Origin: Aegilops tauschii subsp. strangulata
Lineage: Eukaryota > Streptophyta > Magnoliopsida > Poales > Poaceae
Direction: 5' to 3'
Assembly (NCBI RefSeq): GCF_002575655.3
Contig: NC_053039.3
Coordinates: 47,493,290 to 47,557,289 of the forward strand
Length of the DNA stretch: 64,000 bases
Every line of letters begins with the position of its first letter. Within the stretch, counting starts at the first letter, position 1. The translations under genes were made by a program, and so were the position numbers. Below the pieces are notes generated by a model. It did no database searches. It was not told where the DNA came from and was given only the letters and a program-made list of their open reading frames with translations. Below, piece after piece: positions 31,746-43,785 of the stretch.

Positions 31746-32014
31746 ATGGCGCTGCCAGCGGCTGACGCTGACAACGGGGGGCAGTTCACCACGCATCACA
31801 TAGTGGACACCCACGTGAGGGGGAAGGACCTCTCGATGGTGTACACAAACGAGCCGGTCTCGGTGGAGAGCTCCATCCAAAGTATGGAGCAGTTGTTTGC
31901 TGAAGACAAGTACCAAATGGCCGGCTTCGACCTCGAGTTCACCAACGGTCATGCCGGGCATGATCAGAAGGTTGCCGTTGCCCAGTTGTGCGTGCGACAT
32001 GACGTCCTCGTCTA
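31746..32014 (+). pseudogene. DEDD-type 3'-5' exonuclease-like gene, cut by an LTR element
   Basis: The ORF begins MALPAADADNGGQFTTHHIV and keeps the N-terminal half of the same family as 18636-19351. It includes the Exo I motif in AGFDLEFTNG and the strand VAVAQLCVRHDVLVY that follows it. At 32015 the coding sequence runs into the LTR end TGATGTCTAC, so only about 90 codons remain and the Exo II and III motifs are absent. No stop or frameshift precedes the insertion, so the gene may have been intact when element A landed. The missing part should lie right of element A, beyond the window. Confidence 0.78.
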
Positions 32015-33595
32015 TGATGTCTACTACACAACTTTATTCTTGTAGACTTGTGTTGGGCCTCCAAGCGCAGAGTTTTGTAGGACAGTAGCAATTTTCCCTT
32101 AAGTGAATGACCTAAGGTCTATCAATCTGTGGGAGGCATACGATGAAGATGGTCTCTCTCAAACAACCCTGCAACCAAATGACAAAGAGTCTCTTGTGTC
32201 CCCCAACACACCAAATGCAATTATAAATTGTATAGGTGCACTAGTTTGGCAAAGAGATGGTGATACAAGTGTAATATGGATAGTAGACATTGATTTTTGT
32301 AATAGTAACAATAAAAAACAGCAAGGTAGGAAGTAACAAAAGTGAGCACAAACGGTATTGCAATGCTTGAAAATGAGGCCTAGGGTCTGTACTTTCGCTA
32401 GTGAAATCTATCAAGAATGCTAATATAATTGGATCACATAACCATCCCTCAACGTGCGATGAAGAATCACTCCAAAGTTCTTATCTAGCGGAGAACATAA
32501 GAAGAAATTGTTTGTAGGGTACGAACCAACCTCAAAGTTATCCTTTCCGATCGATCTATCCAAGAGTTCATACTAAAATAACACCAAGTTATCCCTTCCT
32601 ATCGATATATCTAGGAGTTCGTACTAAAGTAACACCATACGATACACATCAACCAACTCTAATGTCACCTAGATACTCCAATGTCAGCACGAGTATCCAT
32701 GAGTTGATTATACGATATGCATCAAACAATTTCAGATTCATAATACTCAATCCAACACAAAGAACCTCAAAGAGTGCCCCAAGATTTCTACCGAAGAAAC
32801 AAGGACGAAAACATGCATCAACCCCTATGCATAGATTACCCCAATGTAACCTCGGGAATCCGCGAGTTGAGTGCCAAAACATATATCAAGTGAATCTACA
32901 TGATACCCCATTGTGACCATGGGTATTCATAGCAAGACATACATCAACTGCTCTCAAATCCATAAAAGTATTCAATTCGATAATAACGAAATCTCAAAGG
33001 GAAAACTCAATTCATCACAACAAGATAGAGAGGGAGAAACACCATATGGTCCAACTATATTAACAAAGCTTGCGATACATCAAGATCGTGCCAAATGAAG
33101 AACACAAGAGAGAGAGAGAGAGAGATCAAACACATAGCTACTAGTACAAACCTTCAGCCCCGAGGGTGGACTACTCCCTCCTCATCATGGTGGCCGTCGG
33201 GATGATGAAGATGGCCGTCGGTGATGATTTCCCCCTCCGACAGGGTGCCGGAATAGGGTCTAGATTGGTTTTTCATGGCTATTGAGGCTTGCAGTAGCGG
33301 AACTTCTGATCAAGAGTTATTTCTGGGGGTTTCTGTATTTATAGGATTTTTTGGCGTCGGTCCCACGTCCAGATGGGCTTCGAAGGGCCCACTACCCACC
33401 AGAACACGACCAAGGCCCCTGGCGTGCCCTGGTGGGTAGTGGCCAGCTCCATCACCTTCTGGTCCTCCCACGAAGCTACTAGTGTCTCTTTAGTTCCAAA
33501 AAAAATATCAAAAATTTTCATTGCATTTGGAGAACTTCTATTTCCGCACAAAAAAAACACTACGGTAGTTCAGTTGAAAACAACGTCAGTCCGGG
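32015..33595 (-). repeat. 3' LTR of element A, main part
   Basis: Starts TGATGTCTACTACACAACTT on the + strand and breaks off at CAGTCCGGG (33595), where element B is inserted. The missing end is at 57166-57258. It contains the shared LTR landmarks CTCAGCCCCGAGGGTGGACT (about 33155) and a (GA)n run near 33108-33125. Confidence 0.85.
33591..33595. repeat. Target duplication of element B (left copy)
   Basis: CCGGG at 33591-33595 corresponds to TCGGG at 57161-57165, a 5-bp duplication with one substitution. Confidence 0.7.
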
Positions 33596-34634
33596 TGATG
33601 TCTACTACGCAACTTTACTCTTGTAGACTCGTGTTGGGCCTCCAAGCGCAGAGTTTTGTAGGATAGTAGCAATTTTCCCTCAAGTGGATGACCTAACACT
33701 ACTAGGGAAAACCCTAGCAGTAGCGCGGGTATTTTGCCTATCAGTAGCGCGGGACAACGCGCTACTGATAAGGCGCTACACCTAACGTGTAGCAGTAGTG
33801 CCTGTCGTCCCACGCTATTGCTATACATGGCTAGCAGTAGCGTGCTTTAGTGCAGAGCATTGCTGCTAATATCTGCAGCGCTTTTTAGCAGGAAGCGCTA
33901 CTGGTAAGGGAGCGCCACTGCTAACTTTGTTCCCCTCGCTACTGCTAGTTTTATTAGTTTCTGTTTTTTTTCTGCATATTTGTTTTGTATTTGAATAGGC
34001 TTTATACAATAATCTTTAGCATATCATACACATACAAATGTAATCATAGCATATACATACAAATAGTCTCATCAAATCATGTCATCATCATAATCATCAT
34101 CCAACACAAAGTGGTCTCTCGTCATCATCTCGAAAATAGCGATACAAGTCTCGATTACTTGCAACTACATCGTCATCCATCTAAACAATGATATACGCGA
34201 GAAGAGCTATCACTTTGAGTGAGAGCGGAATTATGCAGTACATGAGTTCGTATCCCTAAACTAACTACTGGCTGTCGCTCGGAAACCGAAAACCGGTACA
34301 CCTGGGCCTAACATTCTGGCCACTCGTCGTATAATCCTGGCGTAGCACTTCTTCGCCATCGATGATCTATACACCTGCATCGTCACATCAGTCGATGATA
34401 TGCAACATATATAGTTGAGCAACAGAAAGAGACAAACTTGGCAAAAATAGAAGAAACATATCGTAAGCATAAATAAGAAAGTTCATCGTACCCAAAATGC
34501 CCTAACTCGAGTGATCTTCGCTAGTCGAGGAGGACGGTTTAATTACATCACAAATAAAGTTTTGTCGTGCATAACTCAAAGTTTCGTCATATAGATAATA
34601 TGGACTAAACGGACACATTGTCATATATCGACAA

Positions 34635-37600
34635 TCACTCCAACATGTCGTGCCATCCATCCAAGTCAGGGAGATAGTCCCCGAGCTTAGTGTAAGGCTT
34701 CAGATCGAGAAGCTGAGCGGCTACGCGTGTTCGGACGTCTTCGCACGACATTTGTCCTTCGTAGAACATCCCAGTTTTTCCGACGACCTCCTTCATGATG
34801 ATTTGGGCAAGTTCGCGCTGCATGTTATAGAACACAGCTTGAAGTCGATGATCCTCGATATCTCCTAAGTTCTTTGCCCATTGCAGAATATGGGCATCGC
34901 CGGATCTAGGTGACATGCGAAGGTTCTAGTGATCCCGTCTGTACTCCAATATGTGGTATAGGACATAGAATCCATCATTAAGAGAATCACTCGGTTGCTG
35001 GATGCAGCAGAAGTCGGTCTTATGGCCGAAGGAGGGCCTGCCGTCCCTTTTCTTCTTGTCCTTGACCTCTCCACCCCATGCGCCGTAGTAAAACATAGCA
35101 CTGTCGAGAACTGACTTGATGTGGGTGTAATCCTTTTTGTTAATGTTCTTCAACGAGTCCAAGTAAAGAGCGTGGGAGTATCGGGGGTAGAGGATGATGA
35201 GGACGGCGTGCCCGCCGCTGCGCAAAATAAGTACACCTCAAATTAATTAGCCTCCATCGTGCAAATGAATGATCGAAATCAAAGGAAGGATATCCGCGCG
35301 GATGACTTACAGGGGATGATAAGGCACGAGAATCGCCTCCTTGTCCTTATTGGCGAGCATGAAATTGGCGATGTATTCCCTCGCATATTCACGATGCTCT
35401 GCGCAGACTCCCAAGAAGCCCTCGTGCATGAAGTACGGGTCAGCGACACAGATATGAGGTATCTGCTCAACCCCGATGAGGTAGTTCATGTTCAAGGCAT
35501 AAAGGCGGACAAACGTAAAATCCAGCTTCTTCAAGTGAAACACGTCGAAGATGTAATCGAATCGAAAGAAGAACTTCTCCGCGGGGAATGTGTTGACGTA
35601 CGACAATTGCCACGGCACGTTAACCACGTAGAGTGGGTATCCTGGATTTTTTGAGGCGATGAGGCCTTTCTCTATCTGCAGCACATCGTCATGAAGTCTC
35701 CTTAAATCGCCGAATCTGGCCCCTAGCGCTGCTTTAGGTAGGATTGGTTGACCGGGGATATGCCATTTTGCCGCACCGGGGATATCTATACGGTCTTGAA
35801 CCCGAGGCTGCTGAGGCGGCTGGATCATAGAAGCAGCTTTTTTGCCTTTCCTCGGTCTCTTCCTCGACTTCTTTACTACCGGAAGGTTGTCCATAATATG
35901 TTCAGACTCCAGAGGCGACAATTCAGGACCGACTCATGATGCTCAAACCCTAAGTAGGCGGCAGTATTGACATACGGTTGAGTGTCATCGTCATCCTCGT
36001 CCTCATCTATGGCGACGTCACCAGTGACTAATGGAGCCTCTTCCTCACCCCTCCGCTATCACCCAGCACGACATCCGACGCTAATTGGGTAGGTGAGATG
36101 TTGTTGTTCATACCTAACTGCGTGCTCGTGGGTGTGCTCCCGGCCGCCTCCAGACGAAGCAGACTCTTTGGCCACAACAGGACCCACGCATTGCAACAAT
36201 CACCAAGCCGCCGCGGGGTCTCGTCGTCCTCCCCCACTATCTCGTGGCCCGGTTTGACACTGGCCACGGAAACCTTGAAGATGTCCGGGGGGATCGGCCG
36301 GCTGTGGAACAATGGTTCCTTCGGCTCCATTATCATCGCCTTCCCCACGTCCACCTTCTGGTTGCCGATGGTGTACAATATGGTGCACGGGGTTTCGTCG
36401 GCCTGCAAAGAAAAGTCTGCAATGTGAGACATCCTAAAGGCTACGAAAATGGGAGATTATACATTTATTGAAGGGGGCCGGTGTGACAGATACCGTGAGG
36501 GCATCGAGCTCAGCCAGAGACGAAGCACCGCCGAGCACGTCCGGTGCCGGAGCCGGTGCGGGAGCAGGTGCAGCTGCAGGTGCTGGTGCAATGCTAGTCA
36601 AGCTGCTCCCGAAGAAGTCAGCAAGGGGAAAGTCCGGTGCATTTTTCTTCTGGATTTTGCCTGCTCCAATTGAAAATGGCCAAAACCAAGGTAGTAGACA
36701 TATCTGCAAGCACCTGTTTTGCGGCAGCTACCGCTGTTGCGACTGTCTCAGATGATTCCTTCTTAATCGCAATGTCAACCTTCTTGTCGATGTTTTCTTC
36801 AGTTAACCTCTGTCTTTCCTTTCTCTCCTCCGTGGTCTCACGGTAGTACTTCTTCCATGTGGCGCCGTCTCCGACACCTTGCACGCGTCCATACGACGGT
36901 CGAGTCTCCACCGGGAGTCCTTTCAATATGTTCAACGCCCGGTTGAATGGAGTGTCCCACTTGGGCCTCGCCAACGCCTCAGACGGCGACTCGCTTTCGG
37001 CCGCAATCCTGTGCTGCTCTCTCTGCAAAAGGCACAAGGATCGTTTACAAATATGACTAACATGCAGTCGAATTGATCAGAAACTAAAATTACCAGCAGT
37101 CTCATGAACTCCATCGTGACCGCGTTCGTCTCAAAAACCTTCTTCACTGGGTCCCCACGGTGTCGGGCCCTAAGGACGTCACGCTCCTGCGGGACGGTGA
37201 ACTCCGCCAAGGGGTCTGGGATGCCCAGACTGGCGGCTTCCGCGTCCTCCTTGGCCCATATGGACCTCTTCTGGCCGTACCACGGTTTCCGAGGTGGTGG
37301 CACCCAATGTTCCTGCGTTGAAGCCCCTTCATGTACTTCGACTTTTTTTGGCAGCATCGGCCTCGCAAGCCGCCTTGAATATTTGAAAGTGCTCTGCCGT
37401 GAGGGTTCCTTTTTGTTGATGATCCGATATTTCACCCTTGATTTCCAAGCGGCCAACGCGTCGCTAAACTTGGTCATGGCGTGTTTGTTTATCTTCTTCA
37501 TTGCCGGGTCCTTATCTGGATCTTTATAATCCTTTTGATTCCGGCCCGGGAACAAGAATATCTGGTGCAACTTCTTTAGGAGGGAGGGCCTCATATTATC

Positions 37601-38074
37601 TATCTTGTTTAGTTTCTCATCGTTGATGGTGGCGGTTATCTGTATGATGCAGCCTATTTGATTGCCGTAGCACGCGCGTGCTTCCTCGGGCGCGTTTGGC
37701 TCAAAATTGCCGTCGTCCACCTCCGTGACCACCAGTCTAGTAGTCCTGAGCTTTTTAGGAAGTCGTTGCCTCTTTGCTTTCGGTTCTATACCGGCTCCGC
37801 TAGTCTTAGCGCCGGTCTCAGTCGCAGCACCTGTCTCGATGCCGGTCTCAGTCTCAGCGCTGGTCTCAGTCTCAGCGCCGGTCTCGATGCCGGTCTCAGT
37901 CTCAGCGTCGGTCTCAGTCTCAGTGCCGGTCTCGATGTCGGTCTCAGTCTCCGATGTGACAGGTGGACCCAGCAACATCAACTGTTGATCGTCGGCTTCC
38001 CTCAAAAATTCCTCTGCCGCCAGGTACACATTGTCGCAGTCACTAGAACCCTGTCCTTCATCGTTGCTAGCCAT
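34635..38074 (-). pseudogene. CACTA accessory protein with a degenerate Ulp1 (C48) protease domain
   Basis: Starts at ATG 38074 (MASNDEGQGSSDCDN). Residues 40-95 are a repeat of TETETG and IETGAETET. Exon 1 ends near 37094, exon 2 begins about 37022, and further coding blocks are 36670-36470 (Ala/Pro rich) and 36430-36030 (DETPCTILYTIG, a DUF8039-like region). Then 35921-35311 and 35217-34635, joined across a 93-bp intron, give the C48-like domain. There the His is in GGHAVLIILYP (35208-35210) and the Asp in YLDSL (35157-35159). The position expected to be Cys before GFYV is Asp (NDGFYV, 34974-34976). Damage: a TAG near 34924 between RRDH and NLRMSPRS, and a frameshift near 35925. Some exon borders are uncertain. 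Confidence 0.72.
37816..37960 (-). repeat. Coding minisatellite (Thr-Glu-Thr-Gly repeat)
   Basis: On the + strand GTCTCAGTCTCAGC and GCCGGTCTCGAT alternate. Translated on the minus strand it gives an acidic Thr/Glu repeat inside the CACTA accessory protein. Confidence 0.85.
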
Positions 38075-38218
38075 GTTTCCTACGATTAAATCTAGTTAAC
38101 TAATTCTAGACCTAATAAAATGAATAATGACATAAAAAAGGCCTATGCTTTGCAGGAACGTTGACTCCTTCCCGATGAGGCAAATCCCGGGCACTCGATA
38201 TGTCCTAGTTTGTAGCAC

Positions 38219-38257
38219 AAGTCATGCCGAAATTCACGGAAAATTTCGGCATGACTT
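38219..38257. repeat. Perfect hairpin upstream of the accessory gene
   Basis: AAGTCATGCCGAAATT faces AATTTCGGCATGACTT with a loop of 7 bp. It lies about 145 bp upstream of the ATG at 38074 (minus). Confidence 0.85.
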
Positions 38258-39110
38258 TTGCTAAAAAGTGGACAAATCGAGAACCTGAAATTTGCCGGAA
38301 TGGAAATGAATCAACATTCCGGCAAAACATAGGACACTCGGCTTCATTCCCTGGAAACAACAAGGCCACTTTGGCACAATCGAAACATGAGCAAACACAA
38401 TTGAGGAATTTGCATATATCCTGACCACTTCAAATTTGCATCTCCTAGCGTTTGACACTTCAAGAAAATCTACACAAATCTCATGCTCTCTCAAACTAAA
38501 TTCAAAAACCAAATATAGATTATATTTAGTTAACTACTGAAGTAAACTTTACTCTAAACTAAACCCTACTGCCCTAATTAACATCTAGTTAAACAAACTC
38601 AATTCAAAAACTAAACCCTACTGAACTAATTAACATCTACATTATCTACTACTTAACATCTATTATTACCCTAACTAAAAACATCTACTATTGACCATAC
38701 TGCCCTAGTTAACTAGTACCATCACTACTACTAATTAACATCTACTACTACTACTACTACTAAAAATCATTATCTATGAACCCTAGTACTAATTAACATC
38801 TACTACTACTACTAATTAACATGGCAAAGGAAGAAAAAGCAGAGAGAGGGGGTGGGGGGGCGGGGGCTTAGAGAGAGGGGAGAGACGGTGGCGGGGAGGT
38901 GCTCGGCGACGGAGGTAGGGGCGGCGAGGGCGGGCTCGGGCGGCGGCGGTGAGGTCGAGAGCGGCGGCGGGCGGCGGCGGTGAGGTTGAGGGCGGCCTCG
39001 GGCGGTGGCGGTGAGGGCAGGCTCGGGCTCGGGTGGCGGCGACAGAGGAGTTAGGGGAACATGGGGGAAAGGAGGACTTAGCAAAATTTTGAGCCCGCGG
39101 GTGGTTAAGT
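38258..39110. other. Non-coding 5' part of the CACTA accessory gene region
   Basis: 38530-38820 repeats AATTAACATCTACTACTACT. 38830-39060 is GGCGGCGG-rich. No supported ORF. Confidence 0.5.
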
Positions 39111-39802
39111 CGAACTAGCAGTAGCACTGTTTCGGAAACGCGCTATAGCTAAGTTAGCTATAGCGCGTTTTAGCAAAACACGTTACTGCTATAGGAAGCA
39201 GTTATTTCTTTTGTTTATCCTTACATTTTCTTTTTTTTCATTTCTCTGTTTCCTACTTCTTTCATTTTCATTTACTTTTTTTTTCATTTTTCTTTTCTTT
39301 CTTAGCCGCAGCGCTCTACACAGGAAACGCGCTGCAACCACGACCATAGTGGTAGCGCGCTTTGCGCGGAGCCGCTACTACTATTCCTAGCCTACCGCCA
39401 ACACGGTGGGATTTGTAGTGGTAGCGCTTTTTGCTGCACACGTGTTGCTGCTATAGCGCGCTTTTCTGGAACGCGCTACTACAAAGTAGCAGTAGCGCCC
39501 TATTTTAACCAGCGCTACTGTTATACCTCTGTGTATAGGCTTTTCCCTAGTATTGTAAGGTTTATCAATCCATGGGAGGTGTAGGATGAAGATGGTCTCT
39601 CTCAAACAACTCTGCAACCAAATAGAAGAACTCTCCTGTGTCCCCAACATACCCAATACAATGGCAAATTGTATAGATGCACTAGTTCAGCGAAGAGATG
39701 TTTACAAAAGTGTAATATTGATGGTAGAAATATATTTGTATAATCTGAATAAATAAAAACAGCAAAGTAGTAAATAGTAAATGGGCACAAAAGGGGTATT
39801 AC

Positions 39803-39818
39803 AATGCTTAAAAACAAG
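39803..39818. repeat. Target duplication of the LINE (left copy)
   Basis: AATGCTTAAAAACAAG at 39803 corresponds to AATGCTTAAAAAAAG at 43903-43917. Uninterrupted homologous DNA at about 55926 has the site once, which confirms the insertion. Confidence 0.75.
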
Positions 39819-39826
39819 ACCCAGCA

Positions 39827-40013
39827 TACATTCGAGAAGCGGAGAACCAGCTCTTCACAGTCTGATGAGAACCCGTCAGTGCCTCCACCAATGCCTGTTG
39901 CTGATCTGTAGCGTGTCGGGGCACGACTGCGCATTGCTCCTGAGAAGATCTCCAAGGATAAGCTTGAGGTTGATCCTTCTACCTCCTCCAACAGCAAGGG
40001 TTCTGATGATTAG
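39827..40013 (+). pseudogene. C-terminal tail of LINE ORF1
   Basis: An open stretch (TSSSQSDENPSVPPPMPVAD, then a TAG, then VGARLRIAPEKISKDKLEVD) ends at a TAG at 40011. This Ser/Pro-rich and basic tail directly precedes ORF2, as in plant L1 ORF1. The rest is lost by 5' truncation. Confidence 0.6.
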
Positions 40014-40171
40014 TTGCATCGGACAGCTTTATGGTCCATGGCGTACCGCTTTAAATGTCATCTATCTTATTTTATGTTTTCATTTTGGGTTCTATCTCCT
40101 AGGACTATGCTTAGCTGGTCAGTGTAGGTCATTGCGTGATCTACTTTTGTTGCTTTCTATTATGGTTTGTA

Positions 40172-43100
40172 ATGAATCAGTCCGGGTTTAAAGACTGGAA
40201 GGTTTTATGTTGGAACGTGCGTGGTCTTAATTCTGAAGCACGACAATTAGCGGTTAAACAAAAGATTGATGAAAGTGGTTGCTCTGTGGTCTGTCTCCAA
40301 GAAACGAAGTGTATGCATATTGATCACAGGTTTATTAGGAAGTTCTGTCCACGACGTTTTGATAATTTTTCGTATGTGCCTTCGGTGGGTGCCTCGGCTG
40401 GTATGGTCATCATTTGGAACTCCTCTTTCTTTGAGGGTAAATTAATTGAGGCAAGGCCTTATGGTATTATTCTGGAATTCTGCTCTAAGCATACTTCTGA
40501 AGTTTGGACCCTAGTGTCAGTTTATGTCCCTTGCTAGGGTCCGACCCGCGATGATTTTGTGCAATGGTTATACAACCTTGACATCAACTGTGATGATAAT
40601 TGGCTGCTTTTGGGCGATTTTAATTTTTTGCGGTCGTTGGAAAACCGCAACCTACCTGGGGGTAATGTCAGCGACATCTTTCTGTTTAATGAAGTGATTG
40701 GCCACTTGGGCCTTATTGAGCTACCAATTAAGGGACGACAATTCACTTGGTCAAATATGCGAACGGAGCCTTTACTGGAACAGATTGGCTGGTTTTTTAC
40801 TTTGGTTGCATGGACTTCGGATCATCCCAACACGCTAGTATTGCCGCTTGCACGCAGGGCCTCTGATCATGTTCCATGCATGGTCTGAATTGCTACTGCT
40901 ATTCCTAAGGCTAAAGTCTTTCGCTTCGAAAATTATTGGATTGGCTTGCCTGGTTTTTATGATTGTGTTGCTCAAGTTTGGAACAAGTATGTGGTCAGAT
41001 CCTCGGCAGCCTTAATTATTTCCTCTAAATTCAAGGCACTTCGATATGCCCTCAAGAAATGGCATCTCAACCTGTCCACAGTTAAGGCGCTCATTTCAGA
41101 CTGCAACAAAGTGATTCTTTACTTTGATGGACTAGAGGAGATTAGGCCTTTGACTAGGCCGGAGTTTAATTTCAGGAGAATTGTGAAATTGCATCTGGAG
41201 GATACCTTACATTGGCAATTCGTATATTGGAAGCAACGTTGTACTATCCGAAGCATTAAATTTGGTGAGGAGAATTCAAAAAATTTCCATGCCATGGCCA
41301 CTGAAAGGTTTCGGAGAAACACAATTTCTTCAATTAAGAATGCTGCAGGTGATGTGGTCTCGGATCACCAACAACTAGCTGGTATGTTTTGGTCTGATTT
41401 TAATCAGCGTATGGGCAAAGCAAAAGGAATCTGCATGGGATTTGATCTGGACACCTTAATTGCGCGTGTTGATGGCCTTGAGGATTTATCCCAGCCTTTC
41501 ACAGACTCCGAGGTTGAATCTTTCATTAAGAACATGCCAACGGATCGTGCTCCTGGTCCCGATGGTTTTTATGGACTGTTCTTAAAGAAGTGTTGGCCAA
41601 TCCTAAAGGAGGATTTCATGCAACTTGTGAAGGACTTCTATGAGGGCAGATGCAATCTGGAATGTCTTAACACTTCATTAATTACTCTGATCCCCAAAAA
41701 GCTGAGCCCTGAAGTTGTCGGAGACTTTCGGCCCATCTCGTTGACCACATGTGCTTGAAGTTTTTAACTAAGCTGCTTGCTAACCGCCTTCAGAAAGTGA
41801 TCCTCAGATGCATCCACCGCAATCAATATGGTTTTCTTCGGTGTCATTCTATTCAAGATTGCCTGGCCTGGTGCTTTGAGTATATACACCAATGCAAGGC
41901 CTCGATGCGGCCAATCGTCCTCCTTAAGCTGGATTTCACGAAGGCATTCGACACAATTGAGCATGAAGTTATTCTCAGAATTTTTCAATGCAAGGGTTTT
42001 GACTCCCGTTGGACTGGATGGATCAATAGCATATTGTCTACGAGTTCTTCTGTGTTTCTCAATGGTGTGCAGGGCAATCATTTTGTTTGCAGAACGGGCG
42101 TGCGTCAGGGGGATCCTCTATCTCCGTTGCTCTTTCTGATCGCGGTCGATTTATTACAATCTGTAGTCAATGAGATGTGTTCCAGGAACATCCTTTCACT
42201 GCCAATCCCAACCAGCTCCATCGACTACCTAATTGTACAATATGCAGACGACATTTTGATTATCCTGCCTGCGATCGATGATCAGCTTATTGCTTTCAAG
42301 GAGATGCTTGACACTTTTGCGGCGTCAACAGGATTACGTGTAAACTTTAGTAAGTCCTCACTCATTCCAATCAATATGACTGATCAGGAAGGTGCTAGGG
42401 TGGCTTCTTTGCTCGGATGCGACGTTGGGTCAATGCCGTTCATGTATCTAGGATTGCCAATGGGAACTTCTAGACCTACAATCTATGATCTGCTGCCTCT
42501 GGTTGATCATGTTGAGCGACGCTTATTTGCTTCCTCATGCCTGCTAAATCAGGGAAGTGGACTACAACTTCTACAGTCGGTGTTGTGCTCCATGCCAATA
42601 TATTTCTTGTGTACCTTATCTCTTCCCAAGGGCATTTTACAGCAATTAGAGCGAATCATGAGACAATGTCTGTGGAGAGGCAACACGGATAACCCACGCC
42701 AATCATTGGCTGCTTGGGATTTAGTCTGTCGCCCGAAGAAATTCGGTGGTTTGGGTGTTCTTAACTTGGGCATTCAAAATGAGGCTTTGTTACTAAAGCA
42801 TCTTTTCAAGTTCTTTAATAAAGTGGAAGTGCCTTGGGTATCATTAATTTGGGACACTTATTATGCATCGTCACCACCTCAAAGCATCCAGATCTGTGGC
42901 TCCTTTTGGTGGCGTGATGTCATGTGCTTATATCCCAAGTTTTGCAAGCTAGCTGTTCCACAAGTTCATGTTGGCGACACGGTGCTCTTTTGGCTCGATC
43001 GTTGGCAGCTGGGAAATTGTGTTGTCCTACTACATGAGTGCTTCCCAAGGCTACATTCATTTGTAGTTGATGATGCAATCACTGTCAAGGAGTTTATGGA

Positions 43101-43785
43101 GCTGCCTGATGCCTTGGATCATTTCCATCTTCCTCTGTCACAGGAGGCTTATTCGGAATTCAATTAGCTACAGGCCCTGCTGCTTTTGATCGATCTGGAT
43201 GGAGAGAGCAAAGATATTTGGAAGTGGCCTTCGAAGTCAGGTGCTTTTATGTCAAACATATACTATGACTCTTGCTTCTCACACCTAGTGGTTGATCCCA
43301 TCTTCAAATGGATTTGGAAGTGTGCATGCACGCTCAAGTTCAAAGTGTTTGGCTGGCTTCTCTTAATGGATCGTTTGAACAATAGGGATATGATGCAACG
43401 TCGACACTGGATCATCCAGGATGACACATGTGTGCTATGCAACCTGGCACAACATGAGGATCGGGCTCATCTTTTCTTTGCTTGCAATTTTAGTCAAAGG
43501 GTTTGGAACTATCTTGGGATATCTTGGTCCGTTCAACCGAACCAAACAACATATGAGATGGCTCAATCAGTTAGGAGGGATTTCGGTCATCCTTTCTTCA
43601 CTGAGGTTGTCTTCACTGCTACTTGGAATATTTGGACACAAAGGAATGGGAAGATCTTCAGAAATGAGCAACCATCTTTTAGAGCTTGGAGAAGGAACTT
43701 TATTCATGACATCTCTCTTCTGTCTCATAGAATTAGATGTAAATATAAAGATAGTTTATTATCTTGGATAGCTAACCTTCCTTAG
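40172..43785 (+). pseudogene. LINE ORF2 (endonuclease - reverse transcriptase - zf-RVT), broken
   Basis: Starts at ATG 40172 (MNQSGFKDWKVLCWNVRGLN). The AP-endonuclease domain spans about 40190-40890, with NVRGLN, LQETK, GDFN and ASDHVP. The reverse transcriptase spans about 41520-42400, with RAPGPDGFYG, LLKLDFTKAFDTI, TGVRQGDPLSPLLF and the catalytic YADD at 42241-42252. The C-terminal zf-RVT region is about 43200-43640 (WIWKCACTLKFKVFGW, CVLCNLAQHEDRAHLFFAC). About 1200 codons in all, usual for plant L1 ORF2. Damage: TAG at 40535, TGA at 40886, one-base frameshift at about 41755, TAG at 43165. The element cannot now move on its own. Confidence 0.93.

Larger units (their letters stand above)
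33697..39555 (-). mobile_element. CACTA transposon inside the LTR of element B
   Basis: Left end CACTACTAGGGAAAACCC (33697); right end TTTTCCCTAGTATTG (39555), which complements to CAATACTAGGGAAAA, so one terminus has CACTA changed to CAATA. Flanked by TAA on both sides (33694-33696 and 39556-39558), a 3-bp duplication. Subterminal repeats AGCAGTAGCGC / GCGCTACTGCTA fill 33710-33950 and 39110-39535. It has no TnpD-type transposase. Its only gene, on the minus strand, is a Ulp1-type ORF (34635-38074). A non-autonomous element of 5.86 kb. Confidence 0.93.

Noticed and set aside
36450..38089. Plus-strand open frames across the CACTA accessory gene, including Ser/Val-rich repeats
   Set aside because: Antisense shadows of the minus-strand coding sequence and its Thr/Glu repeat; the minus strand carries the recognisable domains and splice sites.
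40172..43785. Five separate small genes along the LINE
   Set aside because: The pieces are consecutive parts of one ORF2 interrupted by three stops and one frameshift.
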